The notes under the pieces: generated by a model | The model's input: the letters and a program-made list of their open reading frames with translations, nothing else | Told to the model about the DNA's origin: nothing | Database searches by the model: none | In this document: positions 10,396 through 22,085 of the stretch, piece after piece | Numbering within the stretch: the stretch's first letter is position 1 | Layout of the letters: every line of letters starts with the position of its first letter | Program-made: the position numbers and the translations under genes | NCBI GenBank assembly: GCA_963920525.1 | Contig: OY986435.1 | Location: 268,984,299-269,048,298, forward strand | From: Dichetophora obliterata | Taxonomy: Eukaryota > Arthropoda > Insecta > Diptera > Sciomyzidae | Direction: 5' to 3' | Length of the DNA: 64,000 nucleotides

Positions 10396-11021
10396 CATTG
10401 TGCGCTTTTTTGTATCTTTTTTTCTCTGTATTTTCACTTCATTTTTCGTGTTAGGAATCTCGTGGTGACATTTGTTTTACCACTTTACCGAACATTTTAG
10501 AATAAAAATTTTCTTTTTTAAGATATATCAAAAATTACTCAAGATATGCACTCATTTTTGTGTTGATAACTCTTGAACCATTAGTATTTTCATTTTGGTT
10601 TATTGCGCAAAGTTCTTTCTTTAATGCTGGCCAACAACTTTGCTGAATAAATGAATATGAAAAAATCGCTTCCAGTGGGTCTTATCGAGTGATTCTTACA
10701 AAAAGTTAAACGAAGAAAATTCAAGCAACATATTAAAGGTTTAAAGACAACTTTAAATGGTTTTTCGTTATATATTTATTCAACAAAGTTGTTAGCAAGA
10801 ATAATAGAAATAACATTGCTGAAGAAACCAAAATAAATATCCTAATGGTTCAAGAGTTCTCAACATGCAAATGAGTGTGTATCTGGACTAATTAAAAAAA
10901 AAAATTTTGCACTAAAGTCTTCGGTAAAGTAAAAAAACGGATGTACCCACGAGATTCCTCATATTAAAATTAAGTGAAAAACATTGAAATTACTAAATAC
11001 AGATTTTCGTGCCGCACAGTG
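10396..11021. mobile_element. Foldback-type MITE, class unknown
   Basis: Two arms of roughly 250 bp are inverted copies: 10396-10675 and about 10765-11021. Both contain GGAATCTCGTGG (or its complement), ACTTTACCGAA and a TGATAACTCTTGAACCATTA-like stretch. The ends read CATTGTGCGC and, from the right, CACTGTGCGGC. No clear target-site duplication and no coding sequence. It is an old, diverged, non-autonomous element. Confidence 0.65.
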
Positions 11022-11540
11022 TTACCTTTCCTAATTTGGGTGGAGGTAATAAAATTTTCAAATTTCCTAAAATAAGGTGATTCTTGCGTATCTGGTGAAT
11101 CTGGGGAATCTATCTAATGAGAAATAAATAAAAAATTACAACTAAAATTTATGTTGTAAGGAACCTTCTAGGCTGGGGTGTCGCTCGCCGACACCAGGGT
11201 TCTTGACAATTATTTATTTAACTATGGCACCAAGTCAAAACACCCGCTTGTTACACGTTACAACAGCTTTATTATTCAGTATTGCTTAACCTACGTATAC
11301 AAATCAGCTACTATTTGAATAACTTATGAATCTAGTCAAAATATATTAAAGTTATTAGTGGTAAACTTAAATTATTGATTATCAAAAATGGATTAAGTAT
11401 TAATTGCTCAGTTTATCTGAATGAGTATAGGTTTGATTACTACTACTACGCGGTTATCCTTGTTGACATACGTAATTACTGCACGGAAACAATGGGGGTG
11501 AAATATAGGGTGGGATTGTTTGACAAGGGGAGAAAATTAT

Positions 11541-11936
11541 GGCGGGAACTGGTTGCGATGAAACGACTATGAATCCCAGTTCAGGCCGAAATCGAATTGA
11601 AGATTCGGTTAGGCAATACTAAAAGAAGTTAACACTTTGGAAGTTGTGGCGGGAACTGGTTGCGATGGAACGACTATGAATCCCAGTTCAGGCCGAAATC
11701 GAATTGAAGATTCGGTTAGGCAATACTAAAACAAGTTAACACTTTGGAAGTTGTGGCGGGAACTGGTTGCGATGGAACGACTATGAATCCCAGTTCAGGC
11801 CGAAATCGAATTGAAGATTCGGTTAGGCAATACTAAAACAAGTTAACACTTTGGAAGTTGTGGCAGGAACTGGTTGCGATGGAACGACTATGAATCCCAG
11901 TTCAGGCCGAAATCGAATTGAAGATTCGGTTAGGTA
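11541..11936. repeat. 107-bp tandem repeat, about 3.7 copies
   Basis: Units start at 11541, 11648, 11755 and 11862 with GGCGGGAACTGGTTGCGATG (GGCAGG in the last). They differ at only a few positions, so the array is recently homogenised. The final unit stops at about 11936. No open frame or RNA motif was recognised within the unit. Confidence 0.95.
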
Positions 11937-12204
11937 ATAACACAAATAAATGAACACTTTGGACGTTATGATGAGAGACTAACGTTGCGCGGTAATAGAT
12001 CTAACTGCTTCCAAACGACACGAATTCTCCTTCATTCAGATATCCTGGCACCAAAATAATAAATAAAACCAATATGCTCGTTACACCAATACTTCAATCA
12101 TGTTACACTCTTTCGATGTTGTCTATACTATGCCTGTGTCTTTGATGATCTCTGCGGCTGCCTCTGTCGACGCCCTTCGCCCTGCCGACGTGCTCGTTGG
12201 TATC

Positions 12205-12420
12205 TGTCGCTACTTCTGTCGAAGTTCTTTCTTTCGCCTCTGTCGCTGCTTCTGTCGGCGTTCTTTCGTTCGCCTCTGTCGCTGCTTCTGTCGACGTTCT
12301 TTCTTTCGCCTCTGTCGCTGCTTCTGTCTACGTTCTTTCTTTCGCCTCTGTTGCTGCTTCTGTCGACGTTCTTTCTTTCACCTCGGTCGCTGCTTCTGTC
12401 GACGTTCCTTCTTCTACAGC
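12205..12420. repeat. 36-bp minisatellite, about 6 copies
   Basis: The repeating unit is TTCTTTCTTTCGCCTCTGTC followed by GCTGCTTCTGTCGACG. Its length is a multiple of three, so long Cys/Arg-rich and Ala/Val/Ser-rich frames stay open through it (12100-12546 and 12197-12448). I regard these frames as a by-product of the repeat, not as genes. Confidence 0.9.
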
Positions 12421-12780
12421 TGTTTTATCTTTCTTTGTTACTATTTAAAATTAAACTTTAGTTGGCACAAGCGGAGCCGCACACGTCTTCTCGTCTCGGT
12501 AGTTGGTAGGAACTCACTCATTTCTCTCTTCAGATGGTCCTTTTAAAGTCCTCTGGCTGCTGGCGGCCCACCCTCATGTTGCGGCACAATCTCTCTCACA
12601 CGGTGGCAACAGACGCTCCGTTCGGCGTTCTGATTGGCCAACAACGTCGTGTGATGTTGCGGTCTTTCCTATAAGTGCTCACCTCGCCATTGCAGTCCCG
12701 TTGACGTGCCGAAAAGAAAAAAAAAATAAACAAATGAGTCATACTGCAGTAAAATGACCATGTGGTAAAATCTAGGCATA

Positions 12781-13404
12781 TGCCTTGGTAACTATATGTA
12801 AAAACATAATACCCATGGTTTCCATTTTAAATTCATTCCTTAAGTTTATTATTTTATCCTTAACTTCTAAATTATCAATAATAACAATAAGAGGAAAAAA
12901 ATATTAATTCGAATCGTAAATGAGTATAATGAGAGATTAAATAAAATAAAATAAAGTAAAATCAAATAAAGATGCTTCAATGTGACAAACTAAGACTGGC
13001 TGTCGTGTCCCCTCTTAATTTATGTGTCCCTCCCTCATTTAGGCCGTTATGACATGGTGGTCTGTTGGCCTGTGAGTGGTGGACGACCCGGTGGTAAATC
13101 TGTAATCAGAATGAGAAGGTGATTTGATGCTAACATGTAAGGGTAAAACTTGGTAAAGTTTTAGTTCTTACAATGTTGAAGTTTTTGCTGCCTCTTACCT
13201 TTTTCAGTTGAGTTGAGATGCATTTCAGATACATTTTTATTCATTCTGCAAAGATATTGGTGAGGAAAATTCATTAAAACACTTATGAAGCAATGGTAAC
13301 AAAATTAATTTTTGATTATATGGGATACAAACATATTTATATTCTATTTCATCCCTTTAAAAGGTGCAAAAACTATCATCTATGTCGCTACACACTAAAA
13401 TTCT
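12781..13404. other. No gene recognised
   Basis: Contains a simple TAAAATAAAATAAAAT-type tract near 12938-12975 and a mixed-composition patch at 13010-13100. No coding or repeat-family signal. Confidence 0.35.
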
Positions 13405-13836
13405 AATAATTTGGATTCAACTGGTTCTTCAAAGAAACTTTGAATATTTTTAAAACAATGACCTAAGACAGTTTGTTTGTTTGAATCAGTTCCAAAAGCT
13501 ATGACCTTAAACGGTATTGTTGCGTATAGCCCACTGCTTTATTTCCTTACTTTTTCCATTCACAACAATCACATTATCTTCGGAAGGTGTTCCATCTCAG
13601 CTTAAGGCCTCAAAATAATCAGAATCTTCAAAACCAAATACACTATTTTCATCCTCTATAAAAACAGACGCTCCACTTTCAGACTCCGATTCTGACAAAT
13701 TCTCACTAAATCTACGGCGCTTTGCAAATGAATTAATATTTTCTTCATAGCTTTCTACACTTTTTAAATTTGATCTTTTTTTTAAGCTAATTAAGTTACT
13801 TAATGTTTTTAAGCATTCTTTTAAATTAAAAAGCAA
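13405..13836 (-). pseudogene. Unrecognised decayed reading frame
   Basis: On the minus strand a 79-codon open frame (13836-13597) encodes a Lys/Leu-rich start, a Ser/Glu run (SENLSESESESG) and an acidic stretch (FIEDENSVFGFEDSDYF). After one stop, coding-like sequence continues (GTPSEDNVIVVNGKSKEIKQ). A shift of frame then gives an open segment containing YATIPFKVIAFGTDSN and ending ...ESKLLEF before a TAG at 13405. At least one stop and one frameshift separate the pieces. I do not recognise the family; composition suggests a nuclear protein or an element-encoded accessory protein. Confidence 0.35.
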
Positions 13837-14000
13837 TAAATAATATAAAAACTAACAAAAATAATTTTACTTATCTGCGTGCTTGTCGGTGAAAAAATAA
13901 ATGGCGGAAAATAACAAACAGAATAAAAAGTATGCAATAAGTTTTTAACAGCTGTTGTCTCTTTCGCAATTGCACTTGCTGCTAGCTGTCATTCTTTAGT

Positions 14001-15846
14001 CTGTGGACAGAGTAAACGCTGAAGCAGACAGGCAGGCAGGCAGGCAGGTTTGCTTACTTGTCCCAGTGCGAGAAAACTCTCTTCATACGATTTCATATAA
14101 ACCTGCTCGAAGTGTGCAGAGTGAAAGCAGGCAGATCAGATCAGGTTGTTGCGAGAAATCAGGCTGGCGCAGGTTTCTCGCAACTGAATTTGTTCTTTTT
14201 GTGCTGTTTTTTGTAATTTTTCAAGGAAACTGCGTTTTTTTTTATTATCTTTAGAATACAAGACCAATTACAACAAAAACATTCAACAACAACAACGCAT
14301 TGAACGAAACAAACATCAACAGCAGTGATCGCGCAATGTTTATGTGAGTGTGAGGGTTGTTTTTGGTGGGTATTAGGAAATTTGGTTAACGTCGATTACG
14401 ATTGTGTTGTTGTTGGTGATAAGTTGTGCACGCGAAAATTATATATTGATCGAATGGGCAATTGTTGGGCATGTAAGAAACAAAAGAAATACATATACAA
14501 TAAACAAAACAATAAAAAATTAAATTGCTTGGTTTTCTGGGTCCAATATGTTGGTAGCACTCAAATTCCAAAATTTTTGTAATACAAAAATCAAAAATAT
14601 TTAAAAAGCATTAAGTTTAAAGTCATTTCAAATGAGATATAATATTTTTATGATTTTTCTATGATTTTTTTTGTGTTCGAAATGCCAAACACAGGCACTT
14701 TGCGGATTTAAAAAAAAAATCAAGTTTCACCAGCTATAACTTTTTTCTTAGGATTTTGATTTTTAATTTTGTGCACAAAATAGCTCAAGATTATACTTTA
14801 AGCATTGTTGTTGTTATTGGTTAACATTTTGGATTATTGAGAATTTTTTCGTAAAAGTACTCAAACTCAAAATTTTCAAAAGGGTACGCTTTTAATAAAA
14901 AATTCCATAACGATCAAGTTATTCAAATTAATGACAAAATTTTTTGTATTTGTATCAAGAGTTGTTTCAGAAAATTGTTAAACAACATTTCACTGCAGTT
15001 TTTTAAAATTTGGATTTTTACGATTTTTTATTACAACAAGAAAATAGAATTTTTTTCGAAAAGTAAAATATCACAACTCTGGTAATTTTCATCCAATTTT
15101 TCTCACCGATGACACGTTGTAAAAATATTGAATCTGCTATTGATTAAAAGTATAAATGGAATGATTAAATCAGTTTACAGAATTTTAAAACACATTTTAA
15201 TGACGAAACACCTCATTTTCGCCCTTTATACCAATGTAATGAGGTTCAATCGCAATGAGCCTTACTTTATCTGTGTCCGATTTGGATAAAATTTCTGGAG
15301 AGTTATCTTATCGGCAAATGAAATATTTCTAGCCACCGCAAGAAACGCTAATTTTAGTTTGAATTAGGCTGGCCTAGTGGCACAACATATCACACACCTT
15401 CTTCAAAAGAGTCACAACTCAAAACGTTTAGATATATACTTTTTCGTGTAAGACTATTTGTAGTGATCATATACATCGGCTATCTTAATTTTTTACACAT
15501 ATTCTTAGTCTTTAATTAAAAAAAATCGTTTTGTTTCTTTTTTTGTATGGAGTCCATTGAAGAAAAAATTGTTTTTGCTTTTCCTGAAAATTAAAATTTT
15601 TTGAGTTGTACCTCTTTTGAAGAGAGTGTGCTATTTATGTATAGAAAATAAAAAATTTTCATAAACGCTATTAGCGGAGGATTCAAAATAGAAAGCAATT
15701 GAGGAAAAAAATAAACAATAAACTTTTTCTCGCACTGATCTGATCTGACCTGCTCGCATCCACTCTGCACGGCTTATTTACTGAGCAGGTACCTGACTGC
15801 GCCTGCCTGCCTGCCTGCTCGCATCAGCGCTTACTCTGTCCGCAGA
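14001..15846. mobile_element. Unclassified TIR element with (CAGG)n ends, copy 1
   Basis: The left end reads CTGTGGACAGAGTAAACGCT and the right end, inward, CTGCGGACAGAGTAAGCGCT. Both continue into (GGCA)n runs and a GTGCGAGAAA stretch. The element of about 1.85 kb has no recognised transposase. Segments 14060-14480 and 15370-15840 are repeated in copy 2, at 15860-16280 and 17515-17990. No clear target-site duplication was found, so the superfamily is open. Short frames at 14003-14254 and 14325-14582 have no family features. Confidence 0.6.
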
Positions 15847-17993
15847 ATTACTTGTCTCAGTGCGAGAAAACTAGCTTCATATGATTTCATATAAACCTGC
15901 TCAAAGTGTGCAGAGTGGAAGCAGGCAGGTCAGATCAGATTAGATCAGGTTGTTGCGAGAAACCAGGCTGGCGTAGGTTTCTCGCAACTGAATTTGTTCT
16001 TTTTGTGTTGTTTTTTTGTAATTTTTCAAGGAAACTGCGTTTGTTATTGTATTTAGAATACAAAATAAATTACAACAAAAACATTCAACAACGACAAAGC
16101 GTTGAACGAAACAAACATCAACAACAGTGACCGCGCACATGGTTGTGTGAGTGTGAAGGTTGTTTTTGGTGGGTATTGACAAATTTGGTTAACGTCGATC
16201 AAGATTGTGTTGTTGTTGGTGATAAGTTGTGCACGCGAAATTGATATATTGATAGAATGTGGAATTGTTGGGCATGGAAAAAGCAAAATAAATATATTTA
16301 AAAAAAAAACAATAAACAATTTGAACTCGCATTCCTTTTGAAAGGATCTTTGAGCAGAATTAATGTAAGAAACCAATAACAGCATTAAAATTTGGTTGTA
16401 ACTAAAACGCCGCATTCAAAACAATGCTTTGTATTTGTATTTATTATTTCAACATTTGCATTATTATTATTTAACACATGTTTCGTGTTTTAATTCAGTT
16501 CAAAATAAAATGTGTTAGTACAATAAAACAACAACATTTCAATAATTTTGATTACATCAGTGTGACAATAAGTTGTTCACATGGCAAAATAGGCATATTT
16601 ATAAAATTTGTCCAAATTCTAGTGAGCTTTTTTGCTACTGTACTCAATATATAGTCAAAAGTGTCCATGCTCATCCTGGTATATTCATAAAATTTAATTG
16701 GACATTTCCTGAATTGAGGGTATAGGTGATGAAATTCACACTACTTATCGCGACATTTTAATCGTTTGATGAATTCCAAAACATTTCTCATGTTCTAAAA
16801 CAATATTCGTTGCTGAAGTTGATATTAAAAAATCTCCGTCAGATGAATCCATCTTTTGATTATACAACGCACTACTTTAGCAAAGCAATAACAAACAATC
16901 TCAAGATTTTTAACTTGAAAACTAAACTTAAACTTTGATGTCGTTTAAGTTTAGTACGCCACAATATTTCTCAAAACTGCTCAAGGTTGTATGTTCTTTA
17001 AATTAACTCCTGGTTTACTCGTCAAGACTTGACGTCAACTCTTGGTCATTCCCTTTTGAACTTCCTCCTCTTTCACGTCTTTCATCCATAAAGGCAAGAC
17101 TTGTCCGTCAAGTCTTGACGAGTGTGAACTAGGAGTAAGATTTTCCACACAAAACAAATTTCACTCAAAACAAGAACAAAGAAAAGTCTTAACTTATTCT
17201 TTCGTATTTGGTTTTTGGTACAGCTCTCGTGTATGTTGATATTATCCTTTGATTCAAAACAAAATAAAAAACCAATTATTTTGCATCTGCGTACAAGTAC
17301 CGAGGAAATTAGCATCATTGAGTACATTTTGTTAGGGAGCTTTTGTTGCGCATGAGCAAGTGTATTGAACAATTTGTAAACTTCGACTGCGTTGTGTTGT
17401 TGGCTTTTATTATCTTCTGAAAACAGCACAACAACAACAACAAAGTGCTAGACGAAACCACAGCGATAACTTCAATAGAGAGTTGTGTTGTTGGTATGCA
17501 ACTATTTTTGCATAAGCGTGGCACAACATATCGCACACACTCTTCAAAAGAGTCACAACTCAAAATGTTTACATATATACTTTTTCGTGTAAGACCATTC
17601 GTAGTGATCATATACATCGGCTATCTTAATTTTATATACATATTCTTAGTCGTTAATTAAAAAACAATTGGTCTTGTCTCTGCATTTTGTATGGAGTCCC
17701 TTGAAGAAAAAAAGTGTTTTTGCTCTTCCTGAAAATGTAAATTTTTTGAGTTGATGCTCTTTTAAAGAGAGTGTGCTATTTTTATAAATAAAATAAAAAT
17801 GTTTCATGAACACCATTAGTGGAGGATGCAAAATAGTAAGCAATAGGAGAAAAAAAAAAATAAAAAACAAACTTTTTCTCGCACTGATCTGATCTGACCG
17901 GCTCGCATTCACTCTGCACGGCTTATTTACTGAGCAGGTACTGCCTGCGCCTGCCTGCCTGCCTGTTCGCATCAGCGTTTACTCTATCCGCAG
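15847..17993. mobile_element. Unclassified TIR element with (CAGG)n ends, copy 2, left end missing
   Basis: This copy directly abuts copy 1 in the same orientation. It begins with ACTTGTCTCAGTGCGAG, which corresponds to copy 1 from about base 14055, so its first ~50 bp (the terminal repeat) are absent. It ends with the right terminus TTTACTCTATCCGCAG at 17993. The internal region differs in length from copy 1. A further GACAGAGTAAACGC lies at 18039, suggesting a third, partial copy or a solo end. Confidence 0.55.
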
Positions 17994-18487
17994 ACTTCTA
18001 CAGGTTGTACAGGTTATATTTAAGCAGGACAGAGTAAACGCGAGCAGGTTTTGATTATGATTTTCATCATTCGTATATATTAGGATTTAATAATATTACA
18101 ACAAAACACACAAAAAAAAACAATGTTTGACTCTGAATCAGAACGCGATTTCTGTTCTGCAGAGAACCTTTCTTGGGAAGCAGAATGTGTAATTTGTAAC
18201 TAATATAACTAATTTACTTAGAAGAAAATGCTAGAGCAAAAATGACGTAGAATAAATAGTATTGTTCACTATTGAATGACTAAAAATAAAAAATAAACTT
18301 ATATTATAGTATGTTTGGGGATATAAACATACAAACTTGTAAATCTAGAAAATTGTGACAACTATTTCGCTCAGTGTGCACTATTTGAGAGTGCACCAAT
18401 ACTAACAAGACAAAATAAAATGTAACTGTGTTAGACTGTCCAACCCTGATTTAGATAGATATAGATGGGCATAATGCATTGAATTAA
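17994..18487. other. Spacer with a stray TIR-like motif and a 26-codon frame
   Basis: GACAGAGTAAACGC recurs near 18039. An ATG at 18123 in good context (AACAATG) opens a 26-codon frame (MFDSESERDFCSAENLSWEA...) ending at 18203. It could be a first exon or the start of a lost element protein, but nothing downstream continues it. Confidence 0.25.
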
Positions 18488-18728
18488 CCCTCATCGGTCC
18501 CTCGAAAAATACATCTAATCGGTCCCATTGTATGCGCGCGCATACACATATTTTTTTAATTGTAAAAAAGCTAAAAAAAATTAACAACCATTTGTGTTTT
18601 GTGATTTTTTATGTTTATTACATTGCTTACTATCATATTAATACATTTGAACTTCATAAAGGTAGATTTAGAATGAAATTAATTAGTATATTACATATAT
18701 TAGAAAAAAATGGCATTTTTAACTTTTG

Positions 18729-20487
18729 TCAATTATTTGTACATTTATCGCATAAATTGAAATTATGTTCAGCACAAATGAAATTTCTACACTTTTCACA
18801 GAGTGTAGCAAAAAGATTTTTGTTATTTTTATATGTGCAGATGTAGCATCGGCCTCGTTTTGATGTACTTGGTAAAGCATCATTACTTTGAGGTTGTTTT
18901 TTACGTTTAGTGATCTGTTTTTCAACGAGATTCAATCCAAGCTCCTCGATAAAAAGGCGACGACGAATATTGTGGTTCGTTTTAGAATTTTTTTCAATTC
19001 GGGAACAATGCAATGAACGTCACGAATGAATTCAACGCACTAACATCAAGCATGTTACAAAATACTGCCATTAGCCACCGATTGACTTTTCGTTTGCATG
19101 TGTACGTAGCCACCATTTGATCCATAGTATCAACTCCACTCTTGGTTTTGTTGTAGTCTTCAATGATGTTTCACTATTCTCATTTATGCCGACAACATTG
19201 TGGTATGTACTGAGCAATGTCACAAATCGGTACTGGCGAGGAACATATGACAACATAACTGCTTGCAATTTATGTTCATATACAAATTCTGTATGATAAA
19301 TTGGCTGTTGGCGCATGTCGAGTAGAACTGAAGGAATTTCAGTCCTATTTTTCCTTATTGTTCCCAAAATAGTCATGCGATTCTTATGTAAATCTTCTGC
19401 CAATTCATACGAAGTGAAAAAGATGTCACACGTTACATTTCTGTCAGAAAGTCCTTCACCAAATCCAAAACAATACGCCGTCCGAGATTTCGTTCAGGAG
19501 TGGCATTACAATTCCGACCAACATAAATTTTGTGTGTTGTATGCATACCAGCTTTTTGAGTCGCATAGCACCCAAATTTTGATGCGATATTTCGCCGGCT
19601 TGGATGGAATATACTGACGAAACGGACATCGCCACGATACGGAACTAACTGTTCATCTACGGTAATGTTTTTTCCTGGTGTGTATAGAACTTCCAAATTA
19701 TGATTCCATTTATCGTATACATTTCGAATCGGTGCCAATTTGTCACGTACAGAAGTACTTGTAGATGCAGTGTTGGCCATACGTTGTTCGCGGTCATCAT
19801 ATCGAATGCAACCATGGATACGCTTGAACATTTTCAAAGACATTGTTGCTCTAAATATTTACCGACCAGTTTCGTCATTCCACAGTTTAGTGACACATTC
19901 ACCGTATGACCGATACACACCAGAAAGAAGAAACAATCAAAGTATGCGTGCAGAGTGTCCAAATCAATGTTTTCTCAATCGTCTTTGTACTTTCGCACAC
20001 CATATAAATTCGTCATGTTCAAAATAATCTTCTCAACCGGTTTAAGGAGCATGTGAAATGCAGACGAAACATCAAATATAGTAGCAGCTGCTAATGCTTT
20101 TGGACCTGAATTATAACAAAAATGAAACATATAATGAACATGAACCCACAACAAAGAGGGTAGGTTTTTACCTGAAGTGAAATTTTCTGCACGTCGAAAT
20201 GAATTTCTTCGATTTATTTCAAATGGTTGCGATGCATATTCAATTTTCTTATTTTTTGAAAAATATTTATTTTCAGGATTTGCTGCATTTTCGTCTGCTA
20301 AATTTTGCTCAAGTGGCTCAATGTCGTCTTCATCCGAATGCACGCTAACTTTACTTTCATCATTCTCCTTGTCTGATAATGAAAAATCATCGTCACTATT
20401 GCACGGAGATTTGCCCGCTTCGCTTTCCAAATCAAAATCCATTTCTAGTTCATCTCGCTGTCTTCTTTCACGTAAAACTCTATCCAT
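18729..20487 (-). pseudogene. piggyBac transposase, decayed
   Basis: The protein starts at 20487 (MDRVLRERRQ) with an acidic N-terminal region. An apparent phase-1 intron of about 66 bp follows, near 20172-20107 (TSG|PKALA). Downstream, NITVDEQLVPYRG near 19655 holds the first catalytic Asp, CDIFFTSYELAEDL near 19425 the second, and SGVDTMDQM near 19130 the third. The C-terminus is a Cys-rich zinc domain (CYICTY...CEKCRNFIC...CDKC) ending at 18729. A TGA near 19972 and several frameshifts, including one near 19435 and one near 19140, break the frame. It cannot make active protein. Confidence 0.85.
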
Positions 20488-20780
20488 TTTTTATCAAATA
20501 CTTCGAAACACAACCAAAATTCAAATAAATGCGCAAACAAACTTCACTTATGTGTGTTCCAGTACAAAATGAATTTCATAAAACGAAAAAATAAGAGCGT
20601 GCTATTAATCCACACAAAAATAAGCGGCAATTACAGGTACCTGTTTATGTGTATGCGCGCACATATGCAGGGTCCGATTCGTAACTATAACTGCACAGCA
20701 AAATACAGTAAGGGTACAAATTCAAAAACGGGTTTTTTGGTTGTTCAGGCAAAATAATTCTACTGTGCACAATACAAGGT

Positions 20781-21003
20781 TGTAGTGTTATCTTATTATT
20801 ACATTTTAATATTGTTTCAATTGTATGTAAAACACTTTGTTTTAAAACCACTTAGTTTTTAAGTTCTTTTTGTATTTTTTAGAATTAAGTTTTCATATTT
20901 TAAATGTATAAAAATATTTCAAAATTTTTCAGTATCTAATAAATTATTCAATCATACGTATAAATTTTTATTATATTTCTCGTGGAAATATTTAATTTCC
21001 ACA
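20781..21003 (+). repeat. 5' LTR of the Ty3/gypsy element
   Basis: Starts TGTAGTGTTATC and ends TTTAATTTCCACA. By eye it is identical to 26142-26364. It is A+T-rich, with TATAAAAATATT around 20906 as a possible TATA box. Confidence 0.95.
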
Positions 21004-21419
21004 ATTGGCGATCCTGTCGAAACCGGACCAACGATACCAACGAGCTCATCAATACTCAAGCAGAGCAACCCCGCGCTCTAAGCCACTGAAGTAGAGCAAC
21101 CCCGCGACACGCTCATAAGTTCTCGCGCTCAGTCTCTACGCGCCACAGCAACAACAACAATTGCGTCAACAACTAAAAGTGCAGCTACAGCAACATCTAC
21201 ATCATCACAACCAACCCGCAAAAACCTGTGCGCAAGGCACCGCTACCACCAAAACCGCCACCACACCAACAACAACAACATCACAGCCTGCAGTCGTGAG
21301 CAACTTACTCACTGCAGAGCTACAACAGCGAACCCACCTCACCACAACGAAGCAAATAGCAGCAGCGTATCTCGACGCCAACAACAACGCCGACATCGAC
21401 AACAACTTCGGCAGAAATA

Positions 21420-21970
21420 GCGACGTCAACGTCAACAGCAACGCCAACGTTGACAGAGACGCCAACGTCGAAAGAGACGCCAACGTCAAAATAGACGCCA
21501 ACGTCGAAAGAAACGCTAACGTCAGCAGAGAAGTCAACGTCAACAGCAACGCCAACGTTGACAGCGACGCCAACACAGGCAGCGACGCCAACGCAAGCAG
21601 CGACACCAACACAGGCAGCGACGCCAACGCAAGCAGCGACGCCAACACAAGCAGCGACGCCGACGCAAACAGCAACGCCGACGCAGGCAGCAACGCCAAC
21701 GCAGTCAGCAACGTCGAAACAAACAGCGACGCCAACGCAAGCAGCGACGCCAACACAGACAGCGACGCCAACGCAAGCAGCGACGCCAACACAGGCAGCG
21801 ACGCCAACGCAAGCAGCGACGCCAACACAAGCAGCGACGCCGACGCAAGCAGCAACGCCGACGCAGGCAGCAACGCCGACGCAGGCAGCAACGCCGACGC
21901 AGGCAGCAACGCCGACGCAGGCAGCAACGCCGACGCAGGCAGCAACGCCGACGCAGGCAGCAAAGCCGGC
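21420..21970 (+). repeat. 18-bp minisatellite in the gypsy leader
   Basis: About 30 imperfect units of the type GACGCCAACGCAAGCAGC lie between the primer-binding region and the gag start. Units are 18 bp with 6-bp sub-periodicity (GCCAAC/GCAAGC), and the last ones (GCCGACGCAGGCAGCAAC) are the most uniform. Being a multiple of three, the array keeps four or more frames open on both strands, including an (S/N)DAN-rich frame at 21161-22042. No ATG in good context opens them; they are probably not genes. Confidence 0.9.
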
Positions 21971-22085
21971 GCTTATCGTTTCACAACCGTAGGCACTACA
22001 CTGCACGCTAGGCACACTTCAATTTTATTAATATTATTTTAAGAAATTTATTTGTAATAAAGCTAGTATTTTTTAAAACAATACA

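Larger units (their letters stand above)
11160..12780 (-). other. Possible antisense LTR or leader of an unidentified retroelement
   Basis: Read on the minus strand, a less A+T-rich block contains TTTAAAAGG (near 12540) as a TATA-like signal. The 36-bp and 107-bp minisatellites follow, then AATAAAGCTG near 11271. The order resembles U3-R-U5 of a retroelement LTR with internal minisatellites, but no second copy, boundary or target duplication is visible. It could equally be a regulatory region of an unseen gene. Confidence 0.2.

Noticed and set aside
11541..11936. CRISPR-like array
   Set aside because: The 107-bp units are contiguous with no unique spacers, and the DNA is eukaryotic.
12100..12546. 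Cys/Arg-rich repeat protein
   Set aside because: The frame is open only because the 36-bp minisatellite is a multiple of three; the flanks are not coding.
21161..22042. Long frames on both strands across the gypsy leader
   Set aside because: They follow from the 18-bp period; four or more frames are open at once and none starts in a convincing context.
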